The notes beneath the pieces are model-generated. The model had not been told where the DNA came from. It saw nothing but the letters and a program-made list of their open reading frames with translations, and ran no database searches. A program made the position numbers and the translations under genes. Below are positions 8,381-18,706 of a DNA stretch of 64,000 nt, in pieces (the stretch's first letter is position 1; the number at the start of each line of letters is the position of its first letter). Source of the DNA: Streptomyces sp. LX-29 (GTDB lineage: Bacteria; Actinomycetota; Actinomycetes; Streptomycetales; Streptomycetaceae); contig NZ_CP089746.1 of NCBI RefSeq assembly GCF_029541745.1, positions 4,659,559 to 4,723,558 of the forward strand, read 5' to 3'.

Positions 8381-9388
8381 TCAAGGCTCTGGGGTGGGGA
8401 GGGCGGTGGGGGGCTGGGATTCCGGGAGGCGACGGCGGCGGCGGAGCAGCAGGGCCCAGGGGCCTCGGGCGGCCGTGACCTCCGTACCGCCCTCCGCCGC
8501 GGCCTCGGCGGCCGCCCGCGCCACCGGCAGGTACCCCTCCTGGCGGGCCGCCTCCGGGCGGTCCTCCTCCGGCCACAGCCCCAGCGCCGCGCACAGCGTC
8601 GGCAGGACGGCCATGGCGGCCGTCGCGTACCCCTCCGCCGAGGGGTGGTAGTTGTCCGGGCCGAACAGCTCCCGCGGCCGGGCCTCGAACTCCGGCCCCA
8701 GCAGATCGCCCAGCGAGACCGTGCGCCCGCCCTGCTCGACCACCGCGATGGTCTGCGCGGCCGCCAGCTGTCGGCTCAGCCGGCGCGCGATCCAGCGCAG
8801 CGGCTGGTAGACGGGCTCGATGGTGCCCAGGTCCGGGCAGGTGCCGACGACCACCGCGCAGCCGCTCTCGCGCAGCCGCCGCACCGCGTCCGACAACAGC
8901 CGCACCGACTCGGCGGGCGGCATGCGATGCGTCACATCGTTCGCACCGATCATGATCACGCACACGTCGGGCCGCGTCCGCGGATCCGCCAGCAGCAGCG
9001 AGACCTGCCGCTGCAGGTCGGTGGACTGCGCCCCGCAGCTGGCCACGTTCCGCAGGTCCACCGGGCGCTCGGCCACCGCGGCGAGGCCGGAGGCCAGCAG
9101 CGCGCCAGGAGTCTGGCTCGGCCGGTGGACGCCCTGGCCGGCGGCGGTGGAGTCGCCGAGGAAGGCCAGCCGCAGCGGCTGCTGCCCGTTGCGCAGCGCG
9201 AAGGCGAAGCCGTATCGCCCGTCCGCGACCGGCGTCACCGCGTCCGACCCGCCGACCACCTTCCTGGCCAGCGAGACCTCGGTCAGCACCAGGCCGACGA
9301 CGACCCCGCCCAGAACCCCGATCCCACCACCGCCGTAGGCCGCCGCGGCGGCGATCCGCCGGGCGACCCTCGCCCTCGACATCGACAT
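8381..9388 (-). CDS. SGNH/GDSL-family hydrolase with N-terminal membrane segment
   Basis: An esterase or lipase-like enzyme of 335 aa, probably outside the membrane. A basic N-terminus (MSMSRARVARRIAAAA) and one hydrophobic segment (about residues 14-36) act as an anchor or signal. The SGNH blocks follow: I 'LAFLGDSTAAGQGV' (catalytic Ser), II with 'NVASCGAQSTDL', III 'IMIGANDVTHRM' (Asn) and V 'PDNYHPSAEGYATAA' (Asp and His). The start at 9388 has GGAGGTGG upstream. The substrate is unknown: acyl or acetyl esters on lipids or polysaccharides are usual. The C-terminus is an Arg/Pro tail that runs into the repeat tract. Confidence 0.88.
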   Translation of the reverse strand: MSMSRARVARRIAAAAAYGGGGIGVLGGVVVGLVLTEVSLARKVVGGSDAVTPVADGRYGFAFALRNGQQPLRLAFLGDSTAAGQGVHRPSQTPGALLASGLAAVAERPVDLRNVASCGAQSTDLQRQVSLLLADPRTRPDVCVIMIGANDVTHRMPPAESVRLLSDAVRRLRESGCAVVVGTCPDLGTIEPVYQPLRWIARRLSRQLAAAQTIAVVEQGGRTVSLGDLLGPEFEARPRELFGPDNYHPSAEGYATAAMAVLPTLCAALGLWPEEDRPEAARQEGYLPVARAAAEAAAEGGTEVTAARGPWALLLRRRRRLPESQPPTALPTPEP

Positions 9389-9605
9389 GGGACCGTCCAC
9401 CTCCCGGTCGTGTTTCCAGCCGGACACCCGCTTCGTACTGCTCGGTACTCCTTGCTAACACCTAGGTGCCCTGCCGGGGCTCTCACGCAACGCGTGAGCA
9501 CTCCACCGATAGCGCAATAAGCTGACATCACGGGACCGCGACGGCGGCCACCCCCTCGACCCGCGGAGATCCCGCTCAACGATCCCGCTTAACCAGGAGT
9601 AGGGC

Positions 9606-11000
9606 GTGCAGTACTACGAATCGATGATTGAGCTGGTAGGCAATACGCCGCTGGTCAAGCTCAACAACGTCACGGAAGGCATCCAGGCGACGGTCCTGGC
9701 CAAGGTTGAGTACTTCAACCCCGGCGGCTCGGTGAAGGACCGTATCGCCGTACGGATGATCGAGGCCGCGGAGCGCTCCGGAGAGCTCAAGCCGGGCGGC
9801 ACCATCGTGGAGCCGACCTCGGGCAACACCGGTGTGGGCCTGGCCATGGTCGCCCAGCGCAAGGGCTACAAGTGCATCTTCGTCTGCCCGGACAAGGTGT
9901 CCACCGACAAGATCAACGTGCTGCGGGCCTACGGCGCCGAGGTCGTCGTCTGCCCCACCGCCGTCGACCCCGAGCACCCCGATTCGTACTACAACGTCTC
10001 GGACCGCCTGGTGCGCGAGACCCCCGGCGCCTGGAAGCCCGACCAGTACAGCAACCCGAACAACCCGCGGTCCCACTACGAGAGCACCGGCCCGGAGCTG
10101 TGGGAGCAGACGGAGGGGAAGATCACCCACTTCGTCGCGGGCGTCGGCACCGGCGGCACCATCAGCGGCACCGGCCGCTATCTGAAGGACGCCAGTGACG
10201 GCAAGGTCAAGGTCATCGGCGCCGACCCGGAGGGCTCCGTCTACAGCGGCGGCTCCGGCCGCCCGTACCTGATCGAGGGCGTCGGCGAGGACTTCTGGCC
10301 GACCGCCTACGACCGCACCGTCGCGGACGAGATCGTCGCGGTCTCCGACAAGGACGCCTTCCAGATGACCCGCCGCCTCGCCAAGGAGGAGGGCCTGCTG
10401 GTGGGCGGCTCCTGCGGCATGGCGGTCGTCGCCGCGCTGCGCGTCGCGGAGGGGCTCGGCCCGGACGACGTCGTGGTCGTGCTGCTGCCGGACAGCGGCC
10501 GTGGCTACCTCTCGAAGATCTTCAACGACGACTGGATGGCCGACTACGGCTTCCTGGAGGAGGCCGGCCCGGCCGTCCGCGTCGGCGATGTGCTGGAGGG
10601 CAAGGAGGGCGGTCTGCCCTCGCTGGTCCACATGCACCCGGAAGAGACGGTCGGCGAGGCCATCGAGGTGCTGCGGGAGTACGGCGTCTCGCAGATGCCG
10701 ATCGTCAAGCCGGGCGCCGGCCACCCCGATGTGATGGCCGCGGAGGTCGTCGGCTCGGTGGTGGAGCGCGAGCTGCTGGACGCGCTCTTCGCGCAGCGCG
10801 CCTCGCTCACCGACCCGCTGGAGAAGCACATGAGCCCGCCGCTGCCGCAGGTCGGCTCGGGCGAGCCGGTCGAGGACCTGATGGCCGCCCTGGGCACGGC
10901 CGACGCCGCCATAGTGCTGGTGGAGGGCAAGCCCAAGGGTGTGGTGAGCCGGCAGGACCTGCTCGCCTACCTGGCGAAGACCGCGGCCAAGGCGCACTGA
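9606..11000 (+). CDS. cbs: Cystathionine beta-synthase
   Basis: A PLP enzyme of 464 aa that joins homocysteine and serine to make cystathionine, the first step of reverse transsulfuration. The N-terminal fold-type II domain has 'VGNTPLVKLNN', the PLP lysine Lys44 in NPGGSVKDR, the substrate loop TSGNTGVG and the phosphate loop GTGGTISGTGRY. The C-terminal part (about residues 335-460) holds two CBS repeats with 'EYGVSQMPIV' and 'AIVLVEGKPKGVVSRQDLLAYL'. That two-part build separates it from plain cysteine synthase. The GTG at 9606 is preceded by AGGAG. A strong palindrome ends the unit, and the gene appears monocistronic. Confidence 0.95.
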   Translation: MQYYESMIELVGNTPLVKLNNVTEGIQATVLAKVEYFNPGGSVKDRIAVRMIEAAERSGELKPGGTIVEPTSGNTGVGLAMVAQRKGYKCIFVCPDKVSTDKINVLRAYGAEVVVCPTAVDPEHPDSYYNVSDRLVRETPGAWKPDQYSNPNNPRSHYESTGPELWEQTEGKITHFVAGVGTGGTISGTGRYLKDASDGKVKVIGADPEGSVYSGGSGRPYLIEGVGEDFWPTAYDRTVADEIVAVSDKDAFQMTRRLAKEEGLLVGGSCGMAVVAALRVAEGLGPDDVVVVLLPDSGRGYLSKIFNDDWMADYGFLEEAGPAVRVGDVLEGKEGGLPSLVHMHPEETVGEAIEVLREYGVSQMPIVKPGAGHPDVMAAEVVGSVVERELLDALFAQRASLTDPLEKHMSPPLPQVGSGEPVEDLMAALGTADAAIVLVEGKPKGVVSRQDLLAYLAKTAAKAH

Positions 11001-11030
11001 GTCAGCGGCCGCCGGCCGCCGACCTGAGAG

Positions 11031-11070
11031 GTGGGGCGCCGCGGGACCGTACGGTCCCGCGGCGCCCCAC
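11031..11070. terminator. Perfect 40-nt palindrome, terminator after cbs
   Basis: A fully symmetric 20+20 base palindrome (left arm GTGGGGCGCCGCGGGACCGT) starts 30 bp after the cbs stop. As RNA it would form a very stable hairpin in both directions. Being perfect, it could also cruciform or bind a dimeric protein, but a terminator is the simplest reading. Confidence 0.8.
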
Positions 11071-11084
11071 CGGCCGTTCGGGGG

Positions 11085-11224
11085 CGGCGCTCGCCCGCCG
11101 TTCGGCACTCGCCCCGCGTTCCGGAGGTGGCACTCGCCCCGCCGCTCGGCGGGTGGCACTCGCCCGCCGTACGGGAGTGGCGCTCGCCCCGCCGTACGGG
11201 GGTGGCGCTCGCCCGTCGTCGCCG
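11085..11224. repeat. Six degenerate copies of a ~25-bp repeat
   Basis: Directly after the cbs terminator, a unit close to GGCACTCGCCCCGCCGTACG (24-26 bp in full) repeats about six times head to tail. The copies differ mainly at the start (GGCACTC or GGCGCTC) and in the last few bases. Unit length varies by 1-2 bp, so it is not under coding constraint. The central CGCCGTACGG part contains a small dyad. Confidence 0.7.
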
Positions 11225-11603
11225 TCAAGGAGTCGTCAGAAAAGGTCCGCTGAACGCGACTTCGCGTAAACGGTACGTATGCGTCACGCGAGCGCAGCAC
11301 GCATTTAACACGCGTCGGGCACATTGGAGGACGTCGGCAAGGACGCGCCGACACCCGAAGTGCGGCGACACGGACCTCCGGAGCGGCTCCCGGACCTCCA
11401 AGGTCGCCCGGACGCGACGGCACGGACCTGAACCGGAGTCGCGCGTCCCCGCGGGGGACCGCCGTCGTCCCGCCCTCGGTGCTCACACCGGGGTGCGGCG
11501 GCCCCCGCTCAGTCTCTCTCCGCGGTCTCTCTCCGCGGTCGCTCGCCGCCGGGCGCTCCCACCGTTCGGCCGGACCCCGCGAGGACCCGACGCGCGGCCG
11601 GGG
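11225..11603. other. Gene-free stretch of ~380 bp between convergent genes
   Basis: No frame here has convincing coding character. The first 120 bp are less GC-rich than the rest of the window (around 'GTAAACGGTACGTATGCGTC' and 'CACGCATTTAACACG'), and a GGAGGACG-like ribosome site near 11323 leads to no recognisable protein. It may contain an unannotated promoter or a small RNA, but nothing specific can be shown. Confidence 0.4.
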
Positions 11604-12059
11604 TCAGTCGCGGCGGTCGGGGGCGTGGTCGCCGCGCCAGCGGCGGAAGAGGTTGAGGGCGCCGGCCGCATGCACCGCGTTGACACCGACGATCCCGGCC
11701 CAGCAGATGAGCAGGCCCGACAGCCCGGCGTTGACCACGGCGATCGCGGACAGCGGGATCGCGAGCACCAGCGATACGGCGACGAAGCCGAAGCGCTCGC
11801 CGATGCCCAGGCCCTCGCCCGGCGCGGGCGGCTGGCCCGGCTGACCGCCGATCAACTGCGGGCGGGAGCCACGCGCGGCGGCCATCTGCTGCTCGGCCAT
11901 GTGCCGTCGAACATGTCGGTCGGCGGCGGCGTCGAAGCGCTGCTCGACCTTCTCCATGAAGGAGTCCACCAGCTCTTTCTCGTATTCGGCGCCCAGTTCC
12001 TTGCGGGTCTGCAAGGTGGCGTCGAGTTCTCGCGTCAGCTCGGGGTCGCGGGCGTCCAT
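11604..12059 (-). CDS. Small membrane protein with coiled-coil N-terminus
   Basis: A 151-aa protein. Residues 1-75 are charged and helical (for example 'RELDATLQTRKELGAEYEKEL' in part: TRKELGAEYEKELVDSFMEK) and probably cytoplasmic. A Pro/Gly linker follows, then two hydrophobic segments (about residues 92-135: 'FVAVSLVLAIPLSAIAVVNA' and 'GLSGLLICWAGIVGVNAVHA'), and a basic tail. No named domain is recognised, although integral membrane proteins of this form beside acyl-CoA synthetase genes are common in Streptomyces. The start at 12059 (MDARDPELTREL) is divergent from the synthetase, with a 92-bp shared promoter region. Confidence 0.75.
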   Translation of the reverse strand: MDARDPELTRELDATLQTRKELGAEYEKELVDSFMEKVEQRFDAAADRHVRRHMAEQQMAAARGSRPQLIGGQPGQPPAPGEGLGIGERFGFVAVSLVLAIPLSAIAVVNAGLSGLLICWAGIVGVNAVHAAGALNLFRRWRGDHAPDRRD

Positions 12060-12151
12060 GCTGTCGACGGTACGGTCAGGGAGTGCCGTTGTAAGTAGGG
12101 CTAGCCCCCCGAAATCGTCCGGGGACAGCCCCCCTGCCGAAGGAGCAGCCC

Positions 12152-13576
12152 GTGGCCGCACCTCTGCTGTCGTCCCTCACCGAGCCCGGCGGCGACCGTC
12201 CGGACGCGCTCGTGGTCGCGGGCCGACCCTGTTCGCGCGAGGACCTGCTGGGCGCCGCCGGCGCGGTGGCCGCCCGGATCGCCGGGGCGCCGGTGGTCGC
12301 GGTCCGCGCCACCGCCTCGCTGGAGACGGTCACGGCGGTGACGGGCGCGCTGCTCGCCGGGGTGCCGGTGGTGCCGGTGCCGCCGGACTCCGGGCCGGCC
12401 GAGCGGGGCCACATCCTGCGCGACTCGGGCGCCGCGCTCCTGCTCACCGGCGCCGGCGAGGACGAGTCCGCCGGCGAGGGGCCGGGCGGGCCGGGCGGGC
12501 CGGGCGGGTCGGGCGTGGAGACGGTCCCGGTGGACGTGCGCGAGCGCGCGGCGTGGTCCAAGCCGGAACCCGAGCCGGACTCCACGGCGTTCATCCTCTA
12601 CACGTCGGGCACCACCGGCGCCCCCAAGGGCGCGCTCATCTCGCGGCGCGCGGTCGCCGCCGACCTGGACGCGCTCGCGGAGGCGTGGGCGTGGACGCCG
12701 GAGGACACGCTGGTGCACGGGCTGCCGCTGTTCCACGTGCACGGGCTGGTGCTGGGCGTGCTGGGCGCGCTGCGGGTGGGCAGCCGGCTGGTGCACACCG
12801 GGCGGCCGACTCCGGAGGCGTACGCGGCGGCCGGCGGCAGCCTGTACTTCGGCGTGCCGACGGTGTGGGGCCGAGTGGTGCGGGAGGAGTCCGCCGCCCG
12901 CGCGCTGAGCGGGGCCCGGCTGCTGGTCTCCGGCAGCGCCCCGCTGCCCGCGCCGGTCTTCCACGCCATGGAGCGGCTCACCGGGCAGCGCCCCGTCGAG
13001 CGGTACGGCATGACGGAGACCCTCATCACGGTCTCCGCGCGGGCGGACGGCGAGCGGCGCCCCGGTTATGTGGGGACCCCGCTGGCGGGCATCGCCACCC
13101 GGGTGGTGGCCGAGCCGGGCGTCGACATCGGCGAGCTCCAGATCTCCGGACCGACGCTCTTCGACGGCTATCTGAACCGCCCCGAGGCGACCTCGGGATC
13201 GTTCACCGAGGACGGCTGGTTCCGCACCGGCGACATCGCGGCCATCGAGGAGGACGGGGCGCACCGGATCGTCGGGCGGGCCTCGACGGACATGATCAAG
13301 TCCGGTGGCTACCGGATCGGGGCGGGCGAGGTGGAGAACGCGCTGCTGGACCACCCGGCGGTGCGGGAGGCCGCGGTCGTCGGCGCCCCGCACGAGGACC
13401 TGGGCCAGGAGATCGTCGCGTACGTGGTCGCCGACGGGGTGGGGGAGCGGGAGCTCATCGGCTTCGTGGCCGAGCGGCTCTCGGTCCACAAGCGGCCCCG
13501 CAAGGTGCGCTTCCTGGAGGCGCTGCCGCGCAACGCGATGGGCAAGCCGCAGAAGAAGCTGCTGCCCCCGGTGTAG
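12152..13576 (+). CDS. Acyl-CoA synthetase, malonyl-CoA synthetase (MatB)-like
   Basis: An adenylate-forming ligase of 474 aa, compact like the Streptomyces MatB enzymes that make malonyl-CoA or methylmalonyl-CoA from the free diacid. Motifs are the P-loop YTSGTTGAPKGA (about residues 150-161), the MatB-like 'GLPLFHVHGLVLG', 'GARLLVSGSAPLP', 'ERYGMTETLI', the hinge and ATP motif 'FRTGDIAAIEEDG', and the catalytic lysine in 'RNAMGKPQKKLL'. Alignment from memory with S. coelicolor MatB is close along the whole length. If this is right it could supply extender units to the polyketide operon, though the two loci are not linked. A role in other short acids is possible. The GTG start follows GAAGGAG. 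Confidence 0.85.
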   Translation: MAAPLLSSLTEPGGDRPDALVVAGRPCSREDLLGAAGAVAARIAGAPVVAVRATASLETVTAVTGALLAGVPVVPVPPDSGPAERGHILRDSGAALLLTGAGEDESAGEGPGGPGGPGGSGVETVPVDVRERAAWSKPEPEPDSTAFILYTSGTTGAPKGALISRRAVAADLDALAEAWAWTPEDTLVHGLPLFHVHGLVLGVLGALRVGSRLVHTGRPTPEAYAAAGGSLYFGVPTVWGRVVREESAARALSGARLLVSGSAPLPAPVFHAMERLTGQRPVERYGMTETLITVSARADGERRPGYVGTPLAGIATRVVAEPGVDIGELQISGPTLFDGYLNRPEATSGSFTEDGWFRTGDIAAIEEDGAHRIVGRASTDMIKSGGYRIGAGEVENALLDHPAVREAAVVGAPHEDLGQEIVAYVVADGVGERELIGFVAERLSVHKRPRKVRFLEALPRNAMGKPQKKLLPPV

Positions 13577-13578
13577 CT

Positions 13579-13598
13579 CCCCGCGCGGCACCGCGGGG
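13579..13598 (+). terminator. Short hairpin after the acyl-CoA synthetase gene
   Basis: A 7-bp stem (CCCCGCG / CGCGGGG) with a 6-nt loop begins 3 bp after the stop codon. The position is suggestive, but the stem is short for this GC content. Confidence 0.4.
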
Positions 13599-13838
13599 CG
13601 ACCCTGCGTAGCGGCTTCCTGGCGTGGACCGCGCCGTGACCCCGGTGTGCGGCTCGGGGCGGCGACGCTGCGTAGCGATCCGGTGCGCGTCGCGTCGTGT
13701 CGGGGCTCCGTCGCGCCGGTACCCCGCCGATGGGTGGGGTACCGAAACGGTCTGGCGACTGATGCCGGGCCGCTTGGGGCGGCATACGGTGCGTATCACG
13801 GGGATGGTGTGGGACGTGTGAAGGTGTGAAGGAGTGGC

Positions 13839-14165
13839 ATGTTCGGCTTCAGCAACGCGGGCCTCAACGTGCTGGTGCTGCGTGACGGGGAGGAACTGGA
13901 CGCCACCTTGCGGCAGGCGCTGGCGACCGCGGACGATGCCGAACGGCCCGGTCTGGAGCGCGCCGTCGCGCTGATCGCCGAGCAGAGGGCCCTGAGCGAC
14001 GCGGAGCTGAGGGTCCGTTGGGTCCGCCGCGCGCTGGCGGGCTCCGGCGTCGACGACCACACCGACCAGGTCACCGCCGTCCGCGCGCTGCGCAAGGCCG
14101 AGCCCCAGCTGGGCCTGTCCACGGCGGTCCTGCTGGTGGGGGAGGCGTACGGCCGCTCGGACTGA
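13839..14165 (+). CDS. Small conserved-looking hypothetical protein
   Basis: A 108-aa protein starting MFGFSNAGLNVLVLRDGEELD. It is acidic, helical, has no membrane segment, and ends 'LGLSTAVLLVGEAYGRSD'. Coding bias is good and GGAG lies 5 nt before the ATG. I do not recognise a domain. It sits 88 bp upstream of the RpiR regulator on the same strand and may be co-transcribed with it. Confidence 0.7.
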   Translation: MFGFSNAGLNVLVLRDGEELDATLRQALATADDAERPGLERAVALIAEQRALSDAELRVRWVRRALAGSGVDDHTDQVTAVRALRKAEPQLGLSTAVLLVGEAYGRSD

Positions 14166-14253
14166 AGCAGCTCCGCCCGGGGCCGGGTGCGCCGCCCGCA
14201 TATAGTTATGCAAGGCGTAAGGGGCGTGAATAGGGTGGGCTCGGGAGGACCGG

Positions 14254-15114
14254 ATGGGCAGTGAGCTGGACGGGGGCCCGGAGGCGGGGGCGGCCCGGCT
14301 GCAGAAGTTGTTCGAGGGGCACCGGCTGACGCCGACGCAGCGCCGCATCGCGCACTGCATGGTGCGCCGGGCGGCCGACGCGCCCTTCCTCTCCAGCGTG
14401 GAGCTGGCCGAGCTGGCCGGGGTGAGCCAACCCTCGGTGACCCGGTTCGCGGTCGCGCTGGGCTTCGACGGCTACCCGGCGCTGCGCAAGTACCTGCGCG
14501 AGGTCGCCCCCGCCGGGGTGGAGCCGGGCGGCTCGGACTCGTACAACGAGTACCAGCAGGCGGTGCAGTCGGAGATCGACAACCTGCGCCACCTGGCCTC
14601 GCTGCTGGCCGACCCCACGCCGGTGGACCGGGCCGGCCGGCTGCTGGCCGCCTCCCGCCCGCTACCGGTGCTCGGGCTGCGCGCGGCCTCCGCCCAGGCC
14701 CGCGGCTTCGCCTACTTCGCCCGCAAGGTCCACCCGGACGTCCGGCTGCTCGACGAGGGCGGCACCATGCTCGCCGACCGCATCGACGCCGCGGTCCGCG
14801 CGGGCGCCACCGCGCTGCTGTGCTTCGCGTTGCCGCGCCACCCGCGCGAGGTCGTCGAGGCCCTGGAGTACGCGCGAGGAGCGGGGCTGACGGTGGTCAC
14901 CGTGGCCGACAGCGCCTTCGCCCCGGTGGCCCGGCACAGCGACCTGCTGCTGCCGGCCGCGGTCGGCACCGGCCTGGCCTTCGACACCGCCTGCGCGCCC
15001 ATGCTGCTCGGCCGGGTGCTGCTGGAGGCGATGTGCGACGCGCTCCCGGACGCCCAGGCCCGGTTGGAGGAGTTCGACACCAAGGCCGCTGCGCGCGGGC
15101 TGTTCGCCGACTGA
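14254..15114 (+). CDS. MurR/RpiR-family transcriptional regulator
   Basis: A cytoplasmic DNA-binding regulator of 286 aa. The N-terminal RpiR helix-turn-helix (about residues 15-90) shows 'LTPTQRRIAHCM' and the recognition region 'ELAELAGVSQPSVTRFAVALGFDGYPALRK' (in part: LAGVSQPSVTRFAVALGFDG). The C-terminal SIS sugar-isomerase-like domain (about 125-260) has 'PVLGLRAASAQARGFAYFA' and 'ALLCFALPRHPREVVEAL'. SIS domains sense phosphosugars or related ligands. It lies 2 kb from the hut operon with one divergent gene between them, so control of hut (binding the inverted repeat at 16973-17006) is a reasonable but untested guess. Confidence 0.88.
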   Translation: MGSELDGGPEAGAARLQKLFEGHRLTPTQRRIAHCMVRRAADAPFLSSVELAELAGVSQPSVTRFAVALGFDGYPALRKYLREVAPAGVEPGGSDSYNEYQQAVQSEIDNLRHLASLLADPTPVDRAGRLLAASRPLPVLGLRAASAQARGFAYFARKVHPDVRLLDEGGTMLADRIDAAVRAGATALLCFALPRHPREVVEALEYARGAGLTVVTVADSAFAPVARHSDLLLPAAVGTGLAFDTACAPMLLGRVLLEAMCDALPDAQARLEEFDTKAAARGLFAD

Positions 15115-15592
15115 CGGCCGCGCGCCGGCCGAATACCGGAAGCCCCCCGCCCGGCGCCGCCCGGTCCCGCGGCGCACGGACGTCCACCGCGCGAGGGCCG
15201 TCGCCGGGCGCCACCGCGCGAGGCCCCTCGTCGCCGCGCCGCCGCCCGCGCGGTGCGGTGTGCCGACGCCCTCGGCGCGCGACTGGCCGGTTGGCTGGCT
15301 TGCGGCTGTGTCCTCTGGCTGACGACCTCGTGGCCTCCGCCCCGCGCCATGCGGGCCCTGTGCCGTCCCGGCCTGTCCTAGCCCGCCGCCCCGGCCTGCT
15401 GCGGCCTCCGCATGCTCAGCGTGGCGCCGTGGCGGCCTGCCTCCGCGCGTCGTTCCGCCCGCCGCCGGCGCCATCCGGGCCCGCCCCGGCCCTTCCCGCC
15501 CCCCGGCCCGTCCCAGCCCGCCCCCGCGCCACCCCGGCCGTCCCCACGCCCTCCCGGCCCTCCCAGCCCGCCACCCCCGCACGGGGCCCCGG
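15115..15592. other. Gene-free GC-rich stretch of ~480 bp
   Basis: No coding frame with normal codon bias is seen. The right half (about 15460-15595) is an almost T-free run of CCxGCCC words ('CCCGGCCCGTCCCAGCCCGCC'-like; shortened here to GGCCCGTCCCAGCCCGCC) that reads as low-complexity Pro/Ala/Arg in every frame. No hairpin of terminator quality was noticed. Confidence 0.45.
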
Positions 15593-16927
15593 TCACAGGC
15601 CCGACAGGGCCTCCGCGTGGGCGCCGCCGCTTTCGGCGACGATCTCGGCGACCGTCTGCGGGCTTCGTACGGTGGCGAAGCGCACGGCGCCGTCGTGGTC
15701 GATCGTGAAGCCGTAGACGCCGGGCCGCGGCAGGCTGTTGTACGCGTAGTGGTTGGAGAAGTAGTAGGCGCCGGTGTCCAGCAGCGCCGTCAGGTCGCCC
15801 GCCGCGAGTGGGGGCAGGGGGCGGGCGGTCGCGACCAGGTCGCCGGCGAAGCAGCAGGGGCCGGCGACGTCCTGCTCCACCGGGCCGTCGGGGCCGGTGG
15901 CCTTGGGGTGGCCGTGCGGGTCGTAGGCGGAGATCCGCAGCGGCCAGGTCTCGGGGGCGAAGACGGTGCGCACGGCCAGTTGCGCGCCGGCGTGGGTGAC
16001 CGCGATCGGGCGGCCGCCGGCGGTCTTGGTGTACTCCACGCGCGCCAGCACGGTGCCCGACTTGGCCAGCAGCGACCGGCCGAACTCGGTGACGAGGTGG
16101 TAGTCGCCGGTGAACAGCCCGGGGGCGGCGGCGCGCAGCGCTCGGGCGTAGGCCGCGAAGGTGGGGGTGGTCTCGTCGGAGGTGAAGTTGACGGGCAGTC
16201 CGCCGCCGATGTCGAGGGTGTCGATCTGCCGTCGTCCGGCCGCCCGGTTGACCTCCTCGGCCAGCTCGTACGCCTCCCGGACGCCGGCCGCCATCAGCTC
16301 CAGCGGACAGCCCTGCGAGCCGACATGGGCATGCAGTCGGGTCAGCCAGGGGCGGTCCAGGAAGGCCCGTACGGTGGCCTCCCGCGCGCCCGCGTCGCGC
16401 AGCGGGACGCCGAACTTGGCGGTGGCGGTGGCGGTGCTGAGCGCGTCGATGGCGCCGCCGCCGACCTGGGGGTTGACCCGCAGGCCCAGCGGGGAGTCGC
16501 TGTGCACCCGCTGGCGCAGCGCGTCGAGTCGGGCCAGCTCGGCGAGGGAGTCCGCGTTGACGGCGACGCTCAGGGTGAGCGCCTCGCGCAGCTCGGTGGG
16601 GGTCTTGGCGGGCGAGTCGAGGACGATGCGGTCCGCGGGCACCCCGGCCGCGCGGGCCAGCGCGAGCTCGCCGGGGCTGGCCACCTCGCACCCCAGCCCC
16701 TCGTCCGCCAGCAGCCGCAGCACCGGGACCAGGGCGGCGGCCTTGGCCGCGAAGGCGTGCAGGACGTGGGTGCCGGGGGCGGTGACCTCGGCGAAGGCGG
16801 CGCGCAGGGCGGTGGCGGCGGCGCGGATTCCGGCCACGTCCAGCAGGCCGATGACGGGCTGGTCGGGAGCGATCAGCCCTTGTTCCACGGCGGCACGGAC
16901 GGCGAAGTCGCGACGGGTGGTTGTCAT
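15593..16927 (-). CDS. Fold-type III PLP decarboxylase (diaminopimelate/ornithine decarboxylase family)
   Basis: A cytoplasmic PLP enzyme of 444 aa from the alanine-racemase-fold decarboxylase family. The PLP lysine lies in 'LHAFAAKAAALVPVLRLL', where the usual YA(V/F)KA reads FAAKA. The glycine-rich phosphate loop is 'LDIGGGLPVNF', and the C-terminal active site has 'GPCCFAGDLVATA' and 'GAYYFSNHYAYNSLPRPGVYG'. The GPxCxxxD motif has Cys in the normal place. Because the N-terminal motifs are atypical and a separate lysA is expected elsewhere, an alternative substrate is likely. I chose the ATG at 16927 (TGGAG upstream). It is divergent from hutU, with the regulatory inverted repeat between them. 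Confidence 0.82.
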   Translation of the reverse strand: MTTTRRDFAVRAAVEQGLIAPDQPVIGLLDVAGIRAAATALRAAFAEVTAPGTHVLHAFAAKAAALVPVLRLLADEGLGCEVASPGELALARAAGVPADRIVLDSPAKTPTELREALTLSVAVNADSLAELARLDALRQRVHSDSPLGLRVNPQVGGGAIDALSTATATAKFGVPLRDAGAREATVRAFLDRPWLTRLHAHVGSQGCPLELMAAGVREAYELAEEVNRAAGRRQIDTLDIGGGLPVNFTSDETTPTFAAYARALRAAAPGLFTGDYHLVTEFGRSLLAKSGTVLARVEYTKTAGGRPIAVTHAGAQLAVRTVFAPETWPLRISAYDPHGHPKATGPDGPVEQDVAGPCCFAGDLVATARPLPPLAAGDLTALLDTGAYYFSNHYAYNSLPRPGVYGFTIDHDGAVRFATVRSPQTVAEIVAESGGAHAEALSGL

Positions 16928-16965
16928 GTCTCCAGCCAACCACCTCAGGGACGCCGGCGAAGCTG

Positions 16966-17006
16966 TTGACTAGAGGTATTCAGTGACGACAAGATGTGAA
17001 TATCTC
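16966..17006 (+). promoter_or_regulatory. hut promoter with overlapping inverted-repeat operator
   Basis: A -35-like TTGACT (16966-16971) and a -10-like CAAGAT (16990-16995) are 18 bp apart and point to hutU. Overlapping them is an inverted repeat, GAGGTATTCA (16973-16982) and TGAATATCTC (16997-17006), matching at 9 of 10 positions with a 14-bp centre. The arms are AT-rich against the background. This is the form of a dimeric repressor site, and it could also control the divergent decarboxylase gene. The binding protein is not known; the RpiR regulator at 14254 is the nearest candidate. Confidence 0.6.
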
Positions 17007-17035
17007 GATCCAGTCAATGGCAGGAGGCGTGCTTC

Positions 17036-18702
<1,667 letters not shown>

Positions 18703-18706
<4 letters not shown>

